A stretch of 61,174 nucleotides of DNA, taken from Alphaproteobacteria bacterium (lineage in GTDB: Bacteria; Pseudomonadota; Alphaproteobacteria; Rhizobiales; Beijerinckiaceae). Made by a program: the position numbers and the translations under genes. This document shows, one piece after another, positions 52,984 to 61,174 of this stretch. The stretch lies in assembly GCA_016869595.1 (NCBI GenBank), contig VGDT01000015.1, positions 1 to 61,174 of the forward strand, in the 5' to 3' direction. Below the pieces are notes generated by a model. That model was not told the origin of the DNA. It was given only the letters and a program-made list of their open reading frames with translations, and did not search any database. Every line of letters begins with the position of its first letter. Position 1 is the first letter of the stretch.

Positions 52984-55263
52984 ATGCAAAGAATCGACGC
53001 AAACGCGGGCGATGCGGAAGGTCAGCCATATGCCTTGGCCGCGGCGTTCTTCCTCCTTTGCGCGTTGGCGCTCGCCTTCCCATGGCTCGCTGGGCGCGTC
53101 ACCATCCCCTGGGACGCCAAGGCGCATTTCTATCCGCAATTCGTCTTTCTCGCCCACGCCTTGCACAACGGCCAATCGCCCTTCTGGACGCCGAACGTCT
53201 TTGCTGGAATGCCGCAGATCGCCGATCCGCAATCGCTGATCTTCTCGCCCTTCTTTCTGCTGGCGGCCGCGCTCGTTCCGGAGCCCTCCTTCGCGCTCGC
53301 CGACGCAATCGTTTTCGCGATGCTGGCGATGGGCGGTCTCGCCTTCATCGCCTATTTCCGCGATCGCGGATGGAGCGCAGCAGGTGGACTGCTCGCTGCG
53401 TGCGCTTTCGCTTTCGGCGGCTCGGCGGCATGGCGAATCCAGCACGTCGGGCAGATCATGAGTCTTTCCTGGTTGGCGGTCACCCTATGGCTGCTGGCGC
53501 GCGCGCTCGATCGCCGTTCAGCGCTTTATGGCGCGGCGGCGGGAGCGGTCGCCGCTCTGTTGGTGTTGGGACGAGATCAGGTTGCGTTCCTGAGCGTGTT
53601 GACGCTGTCCGCCTATGCCGCCTATCGCATCGCGACCGATCAATCTCCAAAACTCAGCGCGGTGGCGCCGCTCGCGGCTGGGGGGCTCGTCGGCCTGACG
53701 ATCATCGCCGTTCCGCTCGCTTTCACGCTGGAGCTCGCTGCGCATTCGAATCGTCCGGAGATCGATCTCGACGGCGCGTTTAAAGGCTCGCTGCCGCCCG
53801 GCTCCTTCCTGACGCTGATCTCCGCCAATATGTTCGGAACGGACGGTCCGCTCAAAGATTTTTGGGGTCCGCCGGTTGGCGAACGGGACCTTTTCCTCGC
53901 GCGCAATATGGCGAATGTTTACATGGGCGAATTGCCGCTCGTCGCGTTGATCGCGGCGATGGGGAAGCGGTTCTTTGCGAATAAGGACATTCGCTTTTTC
54001 GCCGTCGCGGCGCTGTTTTTCTTTTTTTACGCCGTCGGCCGCTACACGCCGGCCTTCGCTTTCTTTTATCACCTGCCGGGCGTCGATCTTTGGCGTCGGC
54101 CGGCGGACGCGACCTTCTTGTTCGGCGTGACCCTCGCGATACTCGCGGGCTATGGCTTCAATCTGATCGAGCGCGGCGACGTCGCGCCGCGCGCCACATG
54201 GCTCATCGCCGTCGTCGTCGCGCTCTTCGTAGTTGCGATGTTTGTCGCGGGCGCGAAGGGACATCTTGTCCAGGCTTCCTGGCCGCTCGCGACGAGCGCG
54301 ATTTTCGCCGCGCTCGCCGTCGCGCTCATTCTCGCGACTCGCGATAAGCGATTGCGCGGCCCATATCTGCTCGCAGCCGTCGCCGCGCTGATGAGCGCCG
54401 ATCTCGCGATCGGCAATGGACCCAATGAATCGACGGCCTTGCCGCCCGAGCAGTTCGAAGTTTTGCGGCCCGATGGCAAGGATCCGGTGATCGCCTATCT
54501 GCGCGAAAGGCTCAAAGAGACAGCCGCGCCCGATCGCCGCGATCGCGTTGAGCTTGCCGCGATCGACTTTCATTGGCCCAACGCCTCGCTCGTCCACGGC
54601 TTCGATCACGATCTCGGCTACAACCCCATCCGGCTTCGCATCTTTGAAGACGCAACTGGCGCCGGCGATCATCTCGCGCTTCCAGAGCAGCGGGAGTTTT
54701 CGAAACTCTATCCTTCCTATCGCTCAATAGTTTCGGACATGCTCGGCTTGCGGTTCGTCGCGACCGGCGTTCCGATCGAAGAGATCGATGAGACTTACAA
54801 GCCGGGCGACTTCGTCGAACTCACGCGCATCGGCGACGTTCACATTTACGAAAATCCGCGCGCCATGCCGCGCGTCATTCTCGCGACCTGCGCCCTGCAT
54901 GTCGATTTCGCCGATATGATCAAAAGCGGGGAGTGGCCGGAGGCCGACTATCGCGAGACGGTGCTCCTCGAGGCGCCGCCGATCTGTCATACGCGCAAGG
55001 ATGCGCCGCCGGCGACGGCGAAGATCGACTCATATGAAAACGATCGCGTCGTCGTCGAAGTCAGCGCGCCTCCTGGCGGCGGATGGCTCGTTTTAAACGA
55101 CGTCTGGCATCCGTGGTGGTTTGCGCGCGTCGATGGCGTCGAAGCGCCCATTCTGCGGGCCAACGTGATCTTCCGCGCGGTCGCTGTTCCGGAAGGCCGC
55201 CACGAGGTCCGCTTCGATTTTCAGCCGCTGCGCGGCTTGTTGACGGAACTATCCAGGCGCTGA
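52984..55263 (+). CDS. YfhO-like multi-membrane-span protein (GT-C type)
   Basis: 759 residues: about twelve membrane segments from residue 17 to about 485 and a soluble C-terminal domain (500-759). The first periplasmic loop has PWDAKAHFYPQFVFLAHALH (near 41-60) and the acidic/aromatic FWTPNVFAGMPQIADPQSLI (near 63-82), the features of YfhO/GT-C glycosyltransferases that use polyprenyl-phosphate sugars. A further feature is the soluble end RVILATCALHVDF...GWLVLNDVWHPWWFARVDG, usual in YfhO homologues. Its place directly behind the TetR gene suggests joint control with the copper locus, but a functional link is not established. Confidence 0.75.
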   Translation: MQRIDANAGDAEGQPYALAAAFFLLCALALAFPWLAGRVTIPWDAKAHFYPQFVFLAHALHNGQSPFWTPNVFAGMPQIADPQSLIFSPFFLLAAALVPEPSFALADAIVFAMLAMGGLAFIAYFRDRGWSAAGGLLAACAFAFGGSAAWRIQHVGQIMSLSWLAVTLWLLARALDRRSALYGAAAGAVAALLVLGRDQVAFLSVLTLSAYAAYRIATDQSPKLSAVAPLAAGGLVGLTIIAVPLAFTLELAAHSNRPEIDLDGAFKGSLPPGSFLTLISANMFGTDGPLKDFWGPPVGERDLFLARNMANVYMGELPLVALIAAMGKRFFANKDIRFFAVAALFFFFYAVGRYTPAFAFFYHLPGVDLWRRPADATFLFGVTLAILAGYGFNLIERGDVAPRATWLIAVVVALFVVAMFVAGAKGHLVQASWPLATSAIFAALAVALILATRDKRLRGPYLLAAVAALMSADLAIGNGPNESTALPPEQFEVLRPDGKDPVIAYLRERLKETAAPDRRDRVELAAIDFHWPNASLVHGFDHDLGYNPIRLRIFEDATGAGDHLALPEQREFSKLYPSYRSIVSDMLGLRFVATGVPIEEIDETYKPGDFVELTRIGDVHIYENPRAMPRVILATCALHVDFADMIKSGEWPEADYRETVLLEAPPICHTRKDAPPATAKIDSYENDRVVVEVSAPPGGGWLVLNDVWHPWWFARVDGVEAPILRANVIFRAVAVPEGRHEVRFDFQPLRGLLTELSRR

Positions 55264-55446
55264 AGGCGCGTCAGCTACAGCAGCGCTCGTGATGTGGTTA
55301 AAAAACTTGCTGAAAGCGGAAACGATTTCGACCGCCTAGCGTTAACCGTGTGCCCTTTTTGGGCGGATGACTATAGAGCATGGATGTGGCGCATGAGTGC
55401 GACCGTCCAATCAATTTCGAAACACTAAATATTACAGGAGTATGTT

Positions 55447-55890
55447 ATGCGCACAATTTTGGCGACAGTTCTTTTCGGCTTCTTGTTCGCAATCATGGGC
55501 ACAGAGCCTGCGCGGAGCGAGAACGCAAGCTTCAAACTCACTAACTCAGCTCCCCACATCATCTGGGTCAAGCTTTTCTCGCAGACGCGGCGCGGTTGGC
55601 AATGGCCGAGCTCAACGCGACACTGGATTCTCGACGATGGACGTCAGCACACGCTGACGGCGGGACAATGCCAGCCGGGCGAAAAAATCTGCTACGGCGG
55701 GTCCTATCAGAACAGGGCTTCTCATTGGGGCGTCGGCCTTAGTGGGAAGCGCGGTTGCGCCCGTTGCTGCATCACCTGCGGCCAGTCGCACGCATGGAAT
55801 TTGACTAGCGGAGCATCCGACGTTGCGTCCCGGCCAGCGGGCGGACAGGTGATAGACCACGGGCCAGAGCTTGTGCCGGTGGATGACTAA
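55447..55890 (+). CDS. Small exported Cys-rich protein of unknown function
   Basis: 147 residues with a signal peptide (about 1-25, LATVLFGFLFAIMGTEPARS-EN). The mature part of about 120 residues has six cysteines, the last four clustered as CARCCITC, two in the sequence AGQCQPGEKICYGG, and aromatic strands (HIIWVKLFSQTRRGWQW, HWGVGLSG). No family is recognised. An AGGAG 6 bases before the ATG supports the start. It stands alone in a 660-base interval, transcribed away from the YfhO-like gene end and towards hemH. The 183-base upstream gap is comparatively AT-rich near 55400-55446. Confidence 0.65.
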   Translation: MRTILATVLFGFLFAIMGTEPARSENASFKLTNSAPHIIWVKLFSQTRRGWQWPSSTRHWILDDGRQHTLTAGQCQPGEKICYGGSYQNRASHWGVGLSGKRGCARCCITCGQSHAWNLTSGASDVASRPAGGQVIDHGPELVPVDD

Positions 55891-55923
55891 AGGCATCGCT
55901 ATAGAAACTATTGCGAGCCCGCG

Positions 55924-56919
55924 CTACAGCCAGCCCGCGGTCTCGCGTTTCGCCAAAGTTTCGATCAACGCCATGCCTTCCTCGCTGTCGTTGAGACAGG
56001 ACAGGCGAGCGAATTTCTCGCCGCCCTTCGCAAGAAAAAGATCGCGAATTTCAACGCCGAGCTCCTCGATCGTCTCCAGGCAATCGGAGGAAAATCCAGG
56101 CGCGACAACGGCGATGCGCTTGACGCCTTCGCCAGCAAGCTCGGTCACGACGTCCGACGTATAGGGCTCCATCCACTGCACGCGGCCGAAGCGCGACTGA
56201 AAAGCGATCCGCAGACTTTGCGGGCTCATTCCAAGCCTTCCACAAAGCAGCCGCCAGGTCGCTTCACAGTGATCGCGATAGGGATCGCCGCGATTGATCT
56301 GCGCCTGCGGCAGGCCATGAAATGAAGCGACGATGACCTCAGGCTCGAAATCGAGAGCGGCGAGCGCGCCTCTAATGTTTGCGGCGAGCGCGTCGATATA
56401 GGCAGGGTCGTCGTAATAGGGCGCGCCGATGCGCAGGGCCGGCTGTTTGCGCATGTCGCGCAGCGCGTCGAAAGCGGCGTCGGCGGCGGAGCCGGTGCTC
56501 GACGAGGCATATTGCGGATAGAGCGGCAACAGCGCGATCCGCTCGCAGCCTCTCGCTGTCAGAGATTCGATCTGCGTCGCGATCGACGGCGCGCCATAGC
56601 GCAGCGCGTAATCGACGATAACGCGCGAACCGCCCATGCGCGCTTGCAGCTTCTCGGCTTGCAGGCGCGTAAAGGTCTTCAGCGGACCTTCGCCCGTGTC
56701 GCTATTCCAGATCAATTCATAAAGCTTCGCCGACCGCTGCGGACGTGTGTTGAGTACGACGCCATAGAGGATCGGCAGCCACAGCGCGCGCGGCAGATCG
56801 ACGACTCTGCGGTCCGACAGAAATTGCGCGAGATAGCGCCGCACGGACGCAATGTCGGGCGCCTCTGGCGTTCCGAGATTGACGAGGAGCAACCCCACGG
56901 GGAAATCTGACGAACTCAC
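55924..56919 (-). CDS. hemH: Ferrochelatase
   Basis: 331 residues; inserts Fe2+ into protoporphyrin IX in the last step of haem synthesis. LLLVNLGTPEAP near 10-21, VRRYLAQFLSDRRV, the catalytic SFHGLPQAQINRGDPY near 195-210 (His) and VAPGFSSDCLETIEELGVEI near 267-286 (Glu) are the conserved elements. The start is GTG at 56919, in a GTGA overlap with the panB stop, which makes coupling likely. No C-terminal Fe-S cysteine cluster is visible. Confidence 0.96.
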   Translation of the reverse strand: MSSSDFPVGLLLVNLGTPEAPDIASVRRYLAQFLSDRRVVDLPRALWLPILYGVVLNTRPQRSAKLYELIWNSDTGEGPLKTFTRLQAEKLQARMGGSRVIVDYALRYGAPSIATQIESLTARGCERIALLPLYPQYASSSTGSAADAAFDALRDMRKQPALRIGAPYYDDPAYIDALAANIRGALAALDFEPEVIVASFHGLPQAQINRGDPYRDHCEATWRLLCGRLGMSPQSLRIAFQSRFGRVQWMEPYTSDVVTELAGEGVKRIAVVAPGFSSDCLETIEELGVEIRDLFLAKGGEKFARLSCLNDSEEGMALIETLAKRETAGWL

Positions 56920-57728
56920 GGCCGCAGGCTTTCGAAAGCCGCCCGCTCGTCGTCGGCCATGTGGAAGACGTGCTCCTCCGCCGGAAAAAGGCCAGCGCGC
57001 ACGTCGCGCGCATAGGACGCGACGGCCTCGCGCAGCGCCGCGCCGACCGCGCCGTAGCGCCGGTTATGCTTGAACTCGCGCTCGGTGATCCCCGCAAGAT
57101 CGTTGATGACGAGCACTTGTCCGTCCGTCTCGGCGCCGGCGCCGATGCCAATCGTCGGAGCCTTGATCGCGCGCGTGACTCGGGCGGCGAGCTCTTGCGG
57201 CACAAGCTCCAGCACCAGAAATTTCTGCCCGGCGGCGTCGAGCGCCAGCGCGTCGTCATAGAGCCTGGCGGCGGCCAGCGCCGTCTTGCCCTGGCGCCGC
57301 TTGACGTCGTGATGCTGCGACTCAAGTCCCAGATGACAGCAGACGTCGAAGCCGGCCACCGTGAGAGCGCGCACGATTTCAGGCCGCGCGCCTTCGAATT
57401 TCACGCAATTGGCCCCGGCCTCGCGCAGGATGCGCGAACTCTGGGTCGCCTGTTCGGGCGTGTCGTAGGTCGCATAGGGCAGGTCGCCGATGATGTAGAC
57501 GTGGGGCGCGCCGCGCCTCACTGCTGCAATATGATGCGCCATGTCGGCGAGCGTCACCTCGCGCTCATGCGCGTAGCCCAGAATATTTACGCCGACGCTG
57601 TCGCCGACGAGAATAATGTCCACGCCCGCCTCGACCTCCAAACGCGCGGTCGGCGCGTCGTAGGCGGTGACGACAACGATCTTCTCGCCCCGGCGCTTCA
57701 TGTCGAGGAAGGTGCTGGCGTTCGACAA
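56916..57728 (-). CDS. panB: 3-methyl-2-oxobutanoate hydroxymethyltransferase
   Basis: 270 residues. PanB adds a hydroxymethyl group from methylene-tetrahydrofolate to alpha-ketoisovalerate in pantothenate synthesis. KIVVVTAYDAPTARLEVEAG (16-35), DIILVGDSVGVNILGYAHE with metal-binding Asp, GDLPYATYD, and CVKFEGA with Lys/Glu are the catalytic elements; LPQELAARV... GIGAGAETDGQVLVINDLAG matches the second half. It overlaps hemH by 4 bases, an unusual pairing of two pathways. Confidence 0.96.
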   Translation of the reverse strand: MSNASTFLDMKRRGEKIVVVTAYDAPTARLEVEAGVDIILVGDSVGVNILGYAHEREVTLADMAHHIAAVRRGAPHVYIIGDLPYATYDTPEQATQSSRILREAGANCVKFEGARPEIVRALTVAGFDVCCHLGLESQHHDVKRRQGKTALAAARLYDDALALDAAGQKFLVLELVPQELAARVTRAIKAPTIGIGAGAETDGQVLVINDLAGITEREFKHNRRYGAVGAALREAVASYARDVRAGLFPAEEHVFHMADDERAAFESLRP

Positions 57729-57801
57729 ACGGGGCTCCGGCGCGCCTATCGTCAGGGCGGCGACTTTATATCAAAACGGCTTCAGCTTCCTGGGGATAGA
57801 C

Positions 57802-57939
57802 TTAGCGGGGCGCGCCGTCCTGGCAGGAGTGCGGCTGGCCTGGCACGCGAAGCTCCTGGAGACCGCCGCATTTGTCGCAGGCGGAAAGCAGCGCGGAGAG
57901 GCCGGCGAGCAGCGCGAATAGTCTGAATTTCCGCGTCAT
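57802..57939 (-). CDS. 45-residue lipoprotein
   Basis: MTRKFRLFALLAGLSALLSA precedes the lipobox LSAC at residues 18-21, after which only CDKCGGLQELRVPGQPHSC and a short tail remain. So the mature lipoprotein is about 25 residues with three cysteines, one lipidated. AGGAGA 7 bases before the ATG at 57939 supports the start. It is 73 bases upstream of panB. It resembles small lipoproteins such as LptM only in size. Function unknown. Confidence 0.6.
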   Translation of the reverse strand: MTRKFRLFALLAGLSALLSACDKCGGLQELRVPGQPHSCQDGAPR

Positions 57940-58265
57940 CTCATCTCTCCTGGCGGCGGCCGGACGGCGGGACCATAGTGGCGCGGCCGCCCCCCGGCAA
58001 GCCGCACCGCCTCGCATACTTGCATCCTGCCTAAAGCCCGGTATAAACCGCCGATCGCGAGGTTCCCGGCCGGGGGCTGAACGGAAGCGCTTTACGGGCA
58101 TATTCGGACAAGAATATGCCCAAAAAGCGAGGGGCTCGATCCCCGTCTTCCCGTGTCTCCGCCTTCGAACTTTCCTGTTCGAGCCTTTCCGGGGCAGGTC
58201 CCCTATGAAACGCTCGAAGGGCTTGGCGCCGGAACGGCTCGCGGCAACGGAAAGGCGAAAAATCC
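57940..58265. other. Intergenic region with hairpin upstream of rpsF
   Basis: The 326-base gap between the divergent lipoprotein and rpsF genes holds a perfect palindrome, GGGCATATTC-N6-GAATATGCCC (58096-58121), followed by AAAAAGCG. The surrounding GGGGCTCGATCCCCG (58140-58154) is a second small hairpin. Neither has a T tract on the plus strand. They may be a dispersed repeat or a structured rpsF leader; I could not recognise the S6:S18 autoregulatory motif. Confidence 0.45.
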
Positions 58266-58715
58266 ATGCCTCTTTACGAGCATGTCTACCTCGCCCGTCA
58301 GGACGTTTCTCCCCAGCAGGTGGAGGCTCTGACCGGGCAGTTCAAAAACGTCATCGCGTCGCTCGGCGGCACGGTGGGCAAGACCGAATATTGGGGCGTC
58401 AAATCGCTCGCCTATCGGATCAAGAAGAACCGCAAGGCGCATTTCACCCTGATGAACATCGACGCGCCGCCGGCGGCGATCGCCGAGATGGAGCGCCAGC
58501 AGGGCATCAACGAAGACATTCTGCGCGTGTTGACGCTGCGCGTCGACGAGCTGGAGGAGGGTCCCTCCGCGCAGCTCCGCAAGCGGGAAGACGACGACCG
58601 CGGCGAGCGCCGCGGCCCGCGCGGCGATAGAGGCGATCGAGGAGATCGTGGCGATCGTCCGGAGCGTCGCCCGCGTCGCGAGGAAAGCAAGGTTGAAGGA
58701 GGAGAGGAAGAATGA
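58266..58715 (+). CDS. rpsF: 30S ribosomal protein S6
   Basis: 149 residues. The S6 core (1-97) has [20 protein letters not shown] at the start, [20 protein letters not shown] (near 39-58) and the [16 protein letters not shown] strand. A charged C-terminal extension (about 105-149, [20 protein letters not shown]) consists of Arg/Asp/Gly repeats. S6 pairs with S18 on the 30S platform. Stop and rpsR start overlap (ATGA), so S6 and S18 are co-translated. The usual third gene rplI is not next. Confidence 0.97.
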   Translation: MPLYEHVYLARQDVSPQQVEALTGQFKNVIASLGGTVGKTEYWGVKSLAYRIKKNRKAHFTLMNIDAPPAAIAEMERQQGINEDILRVLTLRVDELEEGPSAQLRKREDDDRGERRGPRGDRGDRGDRGDRPERRPRREESKVEGGEEE

Positions 58716-58948
58716 GCACCGCGCCCCGTCGTCCCTTCTTCCGTCGCCGCAAATCCTGCCCGTTCTCCGGCACGAATGCGCCGAAGATCGACTATAAGGA
58801 CACGCGTCTGCTTTCGCGCTACATCAGCGAGCGCGGCAAGATCGTGCCCTCGCGCATCACCGCCGTTTCGGCCAAGAAGCAGCGCGAACTCGCGCAGGCG
58901 ATCAAGCGCGCCCGCTTCTTGGGCCTACTGCCTTACGTGATCCGCTAG
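58712..58948 (+). CDS. rpsR: 30S ribosomal protein S18
   Basis: 78 residues, normal length. [12 protein letters not shown] near 9-20, [20 protein letters not shown] and the terminal [14 protein letters not shown] are conserved S18 features. The single cysteine of CPFSG lies at its usual place. The ATG at 58712 overlaps the rpsF stop. An intrinsic terminator follows. Confidence 0.98.
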   Translation: MSTAPRRPFFRRRKSCPFSGTNAPKIDYKDTRLLSRYISERGKIVPSRITAVSAKKQRELAQAIKRARFLGLLPYVIR

Positions 58949-58972
58949 AAGATCGCGTTTTTGAAGCCTGCG

Positions 58973-59002
58973 GCCGCGTTCTGAAAAGAGCGCGGCTTTT
59001 TC
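58973..59002 (+). terminator. Intrinsic terminator after rpsR
   Basis: GCCGCGTTCT and AGAGCGCGGC pair (one G-U) around a GAAA tetraloop and are followed by TTTTT. It lies 24 bases after the rpsR stop. Confidence 0.88.
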
Positions 59003-59057
59003 TTGGTCCGATGGCGCAGTCGCTGCGCCAGTTTCTTCCCCGAGTGAGGCCGAAAGC

Positions 59058-60875
59058 CTACCCCACTGCCGTCTGCTCCGCGGTCGCCTCGTAAAGCCCG
59101 TCGAGCGGCGTCGTCGAAACTGTCGGTTCGGTCATGAATTGCGCGGCCGCGAGAGTGGCGAAGCGGCCGCCCTTCGCGACCAACTCGTCGAAGGCGCCGC
59201 TTTCGACGATCTCGCCCTGATCGAAGACGAGAATATGATCGGCGTTGCGCACTGTCGCGAGCCGATGGGCGATGACGAAGGTGGTGCGCCCCTGCATCGC
59301 CGCCTCCAGCGCCTTCTGGATCAGACGTTCGGTCGTCGCGTCGAGCGCGCTCGTCGCCTCGTCGAACACCATGATCGGCGGATTTTTCAAAAGCGCTCTG
59401 GCGATCGAGAGCCGTTGGCGTTCGCCGCCCGAAAGCGAGCGGCCGCGTTCGCTGACGCGGGTCGCCCGGCCGTCGCTCTGATGCGAGACAAACTCCGTCG
59501 CCTGCGCCAGTTCGAGCGCCTGGGCGATCTCTTCGTCTGTCGCGTCCGGATTGCCGATGCGCAGATTTTCCTCGATTGAGCGCGCGAACAGCATCGGCTC
59601 CTGAAAGACGACGCCGATGTTGCGGCGTAGCGAGCTTAAGGTGAATTCGCGAATGTCGACGCCGTCGATTTTGACCGCGCCGCTGTCTGGATCGAACACT
59701 CGATGCAGGAGCGCGAGCGTCGTTGATTTTCCCGAGCCGGTTGAGCCGACGAGCGCGATCGTCTCTCCGGGCTTCGCCGCAAAGGACACGTCGCGCACAG
59801 CCGGCCGACGCCCGTCATAGGAGAAGGTCACGTTCTCGAATTCGACTGCGCCGATAAGCCGATCGGCGTCGCGCGCATGCGGGCGATCGGCGACCGTCGG
59901 CTGCGTGTCGAGCACGGCGAAGAATTCCGCAATCTTTGCGGACTGCTGAAACAGGACATTGACGAAGCCGACGACCTGTTCGAGCCGGGCGATCAGCATG
60001 GTCGCAAAGCTCATGAAGGCGACGATTTCGCCGATCGTCGCCTGTCCGCGCAAATGCAGCCAGACGCCAAGGAGGAAAATCGCGAGAATGGTCAGCGTCG
60101 CCGAAGCGCGGCTGGCGACGACCACGAACGCCCACCAGGAGAGCACCGGCAACTGTGCCGCGAGCACATCGTCGATGATGCGGTTCAGCGCATGCGACTC
60201 GCTTTCGATGCGCGTGAAGCTCTGCACCACTGGAATGTTGCCGAGCGCGTCCGAGGCGTGTTCGACGAGCGTGGAATTATAGCGCTCGACCTGGCCTTGC
60301 AGATCTTCTGTGCGTCGCAGGACGAAGCTTGTCGCGAAATAGAAGATCGCGACGAGCGCCATCAGCAGCGAGCCGAGACGCCAATTGACGAAAAGCGTGG
60401 CGGGCAGCAGCACGAAGAGCGCGACAAAGGAGGCGCAATTCTCGCGAAAGAACGACAGCCAAAGTCCCCACATGGCGTTGGCGCCGTCGAGCATCGTCTT
60501 CAGCAGACGTCCGGAATGGACATTGGTGTGAAAACTCAGCGGCAGGCTCAGAACATGGTCGAAATAATCCGACATCACCGCGAGGCGCCGGCGATGCGCG
60601 AGACGATCGGCGTTAAGTCCCACGAGAATGGCGCCGCCGATCGAAAAGAGGCCGAAGGCCGCCCAGGCCGACACGAGCGGCAGCAAATCATTCCAGGTCA
60701 AAGTCTCGCCGGGCGCTTGCGCGCGCGTCATGCGGTCGATGATGCGCCCAAACAGCATCGGCTCGGCGAAGGCGGCGATCGCGAGCGCCAGATTGGCGGC
60801 GACGAGAATCATCACGAGCCGCGCCTGAGGCCGCAGCAGCCCTAGCACCCGCGCGTAAACGGCAAAGACGGACAT
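59058..60875 (-). CDS. ndvA: NdvA/ChvA-type glucan ABC exporter
   Basis: About 605 residues: an N-terminal six-TM exporter domain (about 15-320, VYARVLGLLRPQARLVMILV at the start and EPMLFGRIIDRM) and a C-terminal ATPase with Walker A LVGSTGSGKSTTLALLHR (near 371), Q-loop VFQEPMLFARS, signature LSGGERQRLSIARALLK and Walker B IMVFDEATSALD. The N-terminal half matches the beta-(1,2)-glucan exporters NdvA (Sinorhizobium) and ChvA (Agrobacterium) that export cyclic glucan to the periplasm. An alternative TTG start 15 bases upstream exists; I prefer the ATG at 60875. The glucan synthase (ndvB) is not in the window. Confidence 0.9.
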   Translation of the reverse strand: MSVFAVYARVLGLLRPQARLVMILVAANLALAIAAFAEPMLFGRIIDRMTRAQAPGETLTWNDLLPLVSAWAAFGLFSIGGAILVGLNADRLAHRRRLAVMSDYFDHVLSLPLSFHTNVHSGRLLKTMLDGANAMWGLWLSFFRENCASFVALFVLLPATLFVNWRLGSLLMALVAIFYFATSFVLRRTEDLQGQVERYNSTLVEHASDALGNIPVVQSFTRIESESHALNRIIDDVLAAQLPVLSWWAFVVVASRASATLTILAIFLLGVWLHLRGQATIGEIVAFMSFATMLIARLEQVVGFVNVLFQQSAKIAEFFAVLDTQPTVADRPHARDADRLIGAVEFENVTFSYDGRRPAVRDVSFAAKPGETIALVGSTGSGKSTTLALLHRVFDPDSGAVKIDGVDIREFTLSSLRRNIGVVFQEPMLFARSIEENLRIGNPDATDEEIAQALELAQATEFVSHQSDGRATRVSERGRSLSGGERQRLSIARALLKNPPIMVFDEATSALDATTERLIQKALEAAMQGRTTFVIAHRLATVRNADHILVFDQGEIVESGAFDELVAKGGRFATLAAAQFMTEPTVSTTPLDGLYEATAEQTAVG

Positions 60876-61040
60876 TTTACTCGCCTGCAAGCAGGAGGAG
60901 GGTCAGCAATGTGCGACGACTCGCAACTTCGGCGCTTGCACGACCGTGTTCAAGTAGCGCGCGACTGTGCCGGGCGCCCCCATAAGGCGCGCCGTTTTCG
61001 CGCAAGGCTCCAATGCAAAAGGATCGCGGTCAGCGCGGCT

Positions 61041-61174
61041 CTATTCATCCTCGCCGAAGCGATTGGCGACGAGCGCCTCCAATGCATCAAGCGCCGCCCT
61101 GGCCTGAGGCCCCGTTGCGGTGACGGTGATCGTTGAGCCCTGGCCTGCGCCGAGCGTCAGAATGCCCATGATCG
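61041..61174 (-). CDS. ptsH: HPr (PTS phosphocarrier), C-terminal part
   Basis: The 3' end of a gene running off the window. The last residues read IMGILTLGAGQGSTITVTAT and then GPQARAALDALEALVANRFG, the HPr C-terminal half (KSLMGLMTL and helix 3 of HPr). The residues at the phosphorylated His are outside. In alphaproteobacteria it belongs to the regulatory nitrogen-type PTS beside HprK and an EIIA. The gene ends 150 bases upstream of ndvA; the gap shows nothing else. Confidence 0.88.
   Translation of the reverse strand, partial: IMGILTLGAGQGSTITVTATGPQARAALDALEALVANRFGEDE

Noticed and set aside
58031..58267. 78-codon minus-strand frame upstream of rpsF
   Set aside because: It reads through the palindrome and the rpsF leader, with no ribosome site and a repeat-derived composition.

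Overview
The window is about 61 kb of GC-rich chromosome from an alphaproteobacterium, most probably of the order Hyphomicrobiales (Rhizobiales). Evidence for this is the rpsO-pnp pair, the chain ahcY - divL - tsaE/amgK - murU - addB - addA on one strand, an ndvA-type glucan exporter beside ptsH, and rhizobial-style palindromic dispersed repeats. A copper-acquisition locus would suit a methanotroph such as Methylocystis or Methylosinus, but no methane-oxidation gene is present, so that placement is only inference.

Layout. 1-5.7 kb: the end of an unknown gene, a small hypothetical protein, a decayed fragment of a multihaem cytochrome c, an MFS carrier, a TonB-ExbB pair without ExbD, and an SSS-family symporter. 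5.8-9.7 kb: rpsO, pnp and an AI-2E family protein. 9.7-22.8 kb (minus strand): ahcY, the atypical kinase DivL, a TsaE-AmgK fusion, MurU, AddB and AddA. Several of these genes share ATGA or longer overlaps. 23-26 kb: a CPA1 antiporter, a TerB-like protein and an SDR. 26-28 kb: groS-groL behind a CIRCE operator and a good sigma-70 promoter. 28-34 kb: a double-barrel outer-membrane protein, lspA, a periplasmic protein and an active/inactive pair of M16 peptidases. 34.5-39 kb: a heavy-metal-type RND adaptor and pump. 39-44.4 kb: fabI, a sigma/anti-sigma pair, a DnaJ-class co-chaperone, an enoyl-CoA hydratase and a MarR regulator.

44.5-48.7 kb (minus): a three-gene ABC system resembling AttEFGH (ATPase, one large FtsX-type permease, lipocalin-like exported protein). 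48.8-55.3 kb: a TonB-dependent receptor, a DUF2946-like protein and a copper-uptake-system-associated protein, divergent from a TetR regulator that is followed by a large YfhO-like membrane protein. Two identical-architecture 15-bp palindromes (TTGGTA-N3-TACCAA), one in front of each promoter region, suggest a single TetR regulon. This is the most interesting system in the window. 55.4-61 kb: a small Cys-rich secreted protein, hemH, panB, a 45-residue lipoprotein, rpsF-rpsR, ndvA and the end of ptsH.

I found no tRNA, rRNA, CRISPR array, insertion sequence or phage gene. The mobile or repetitive component consists only of short palindromic repeats in intergenic regions.
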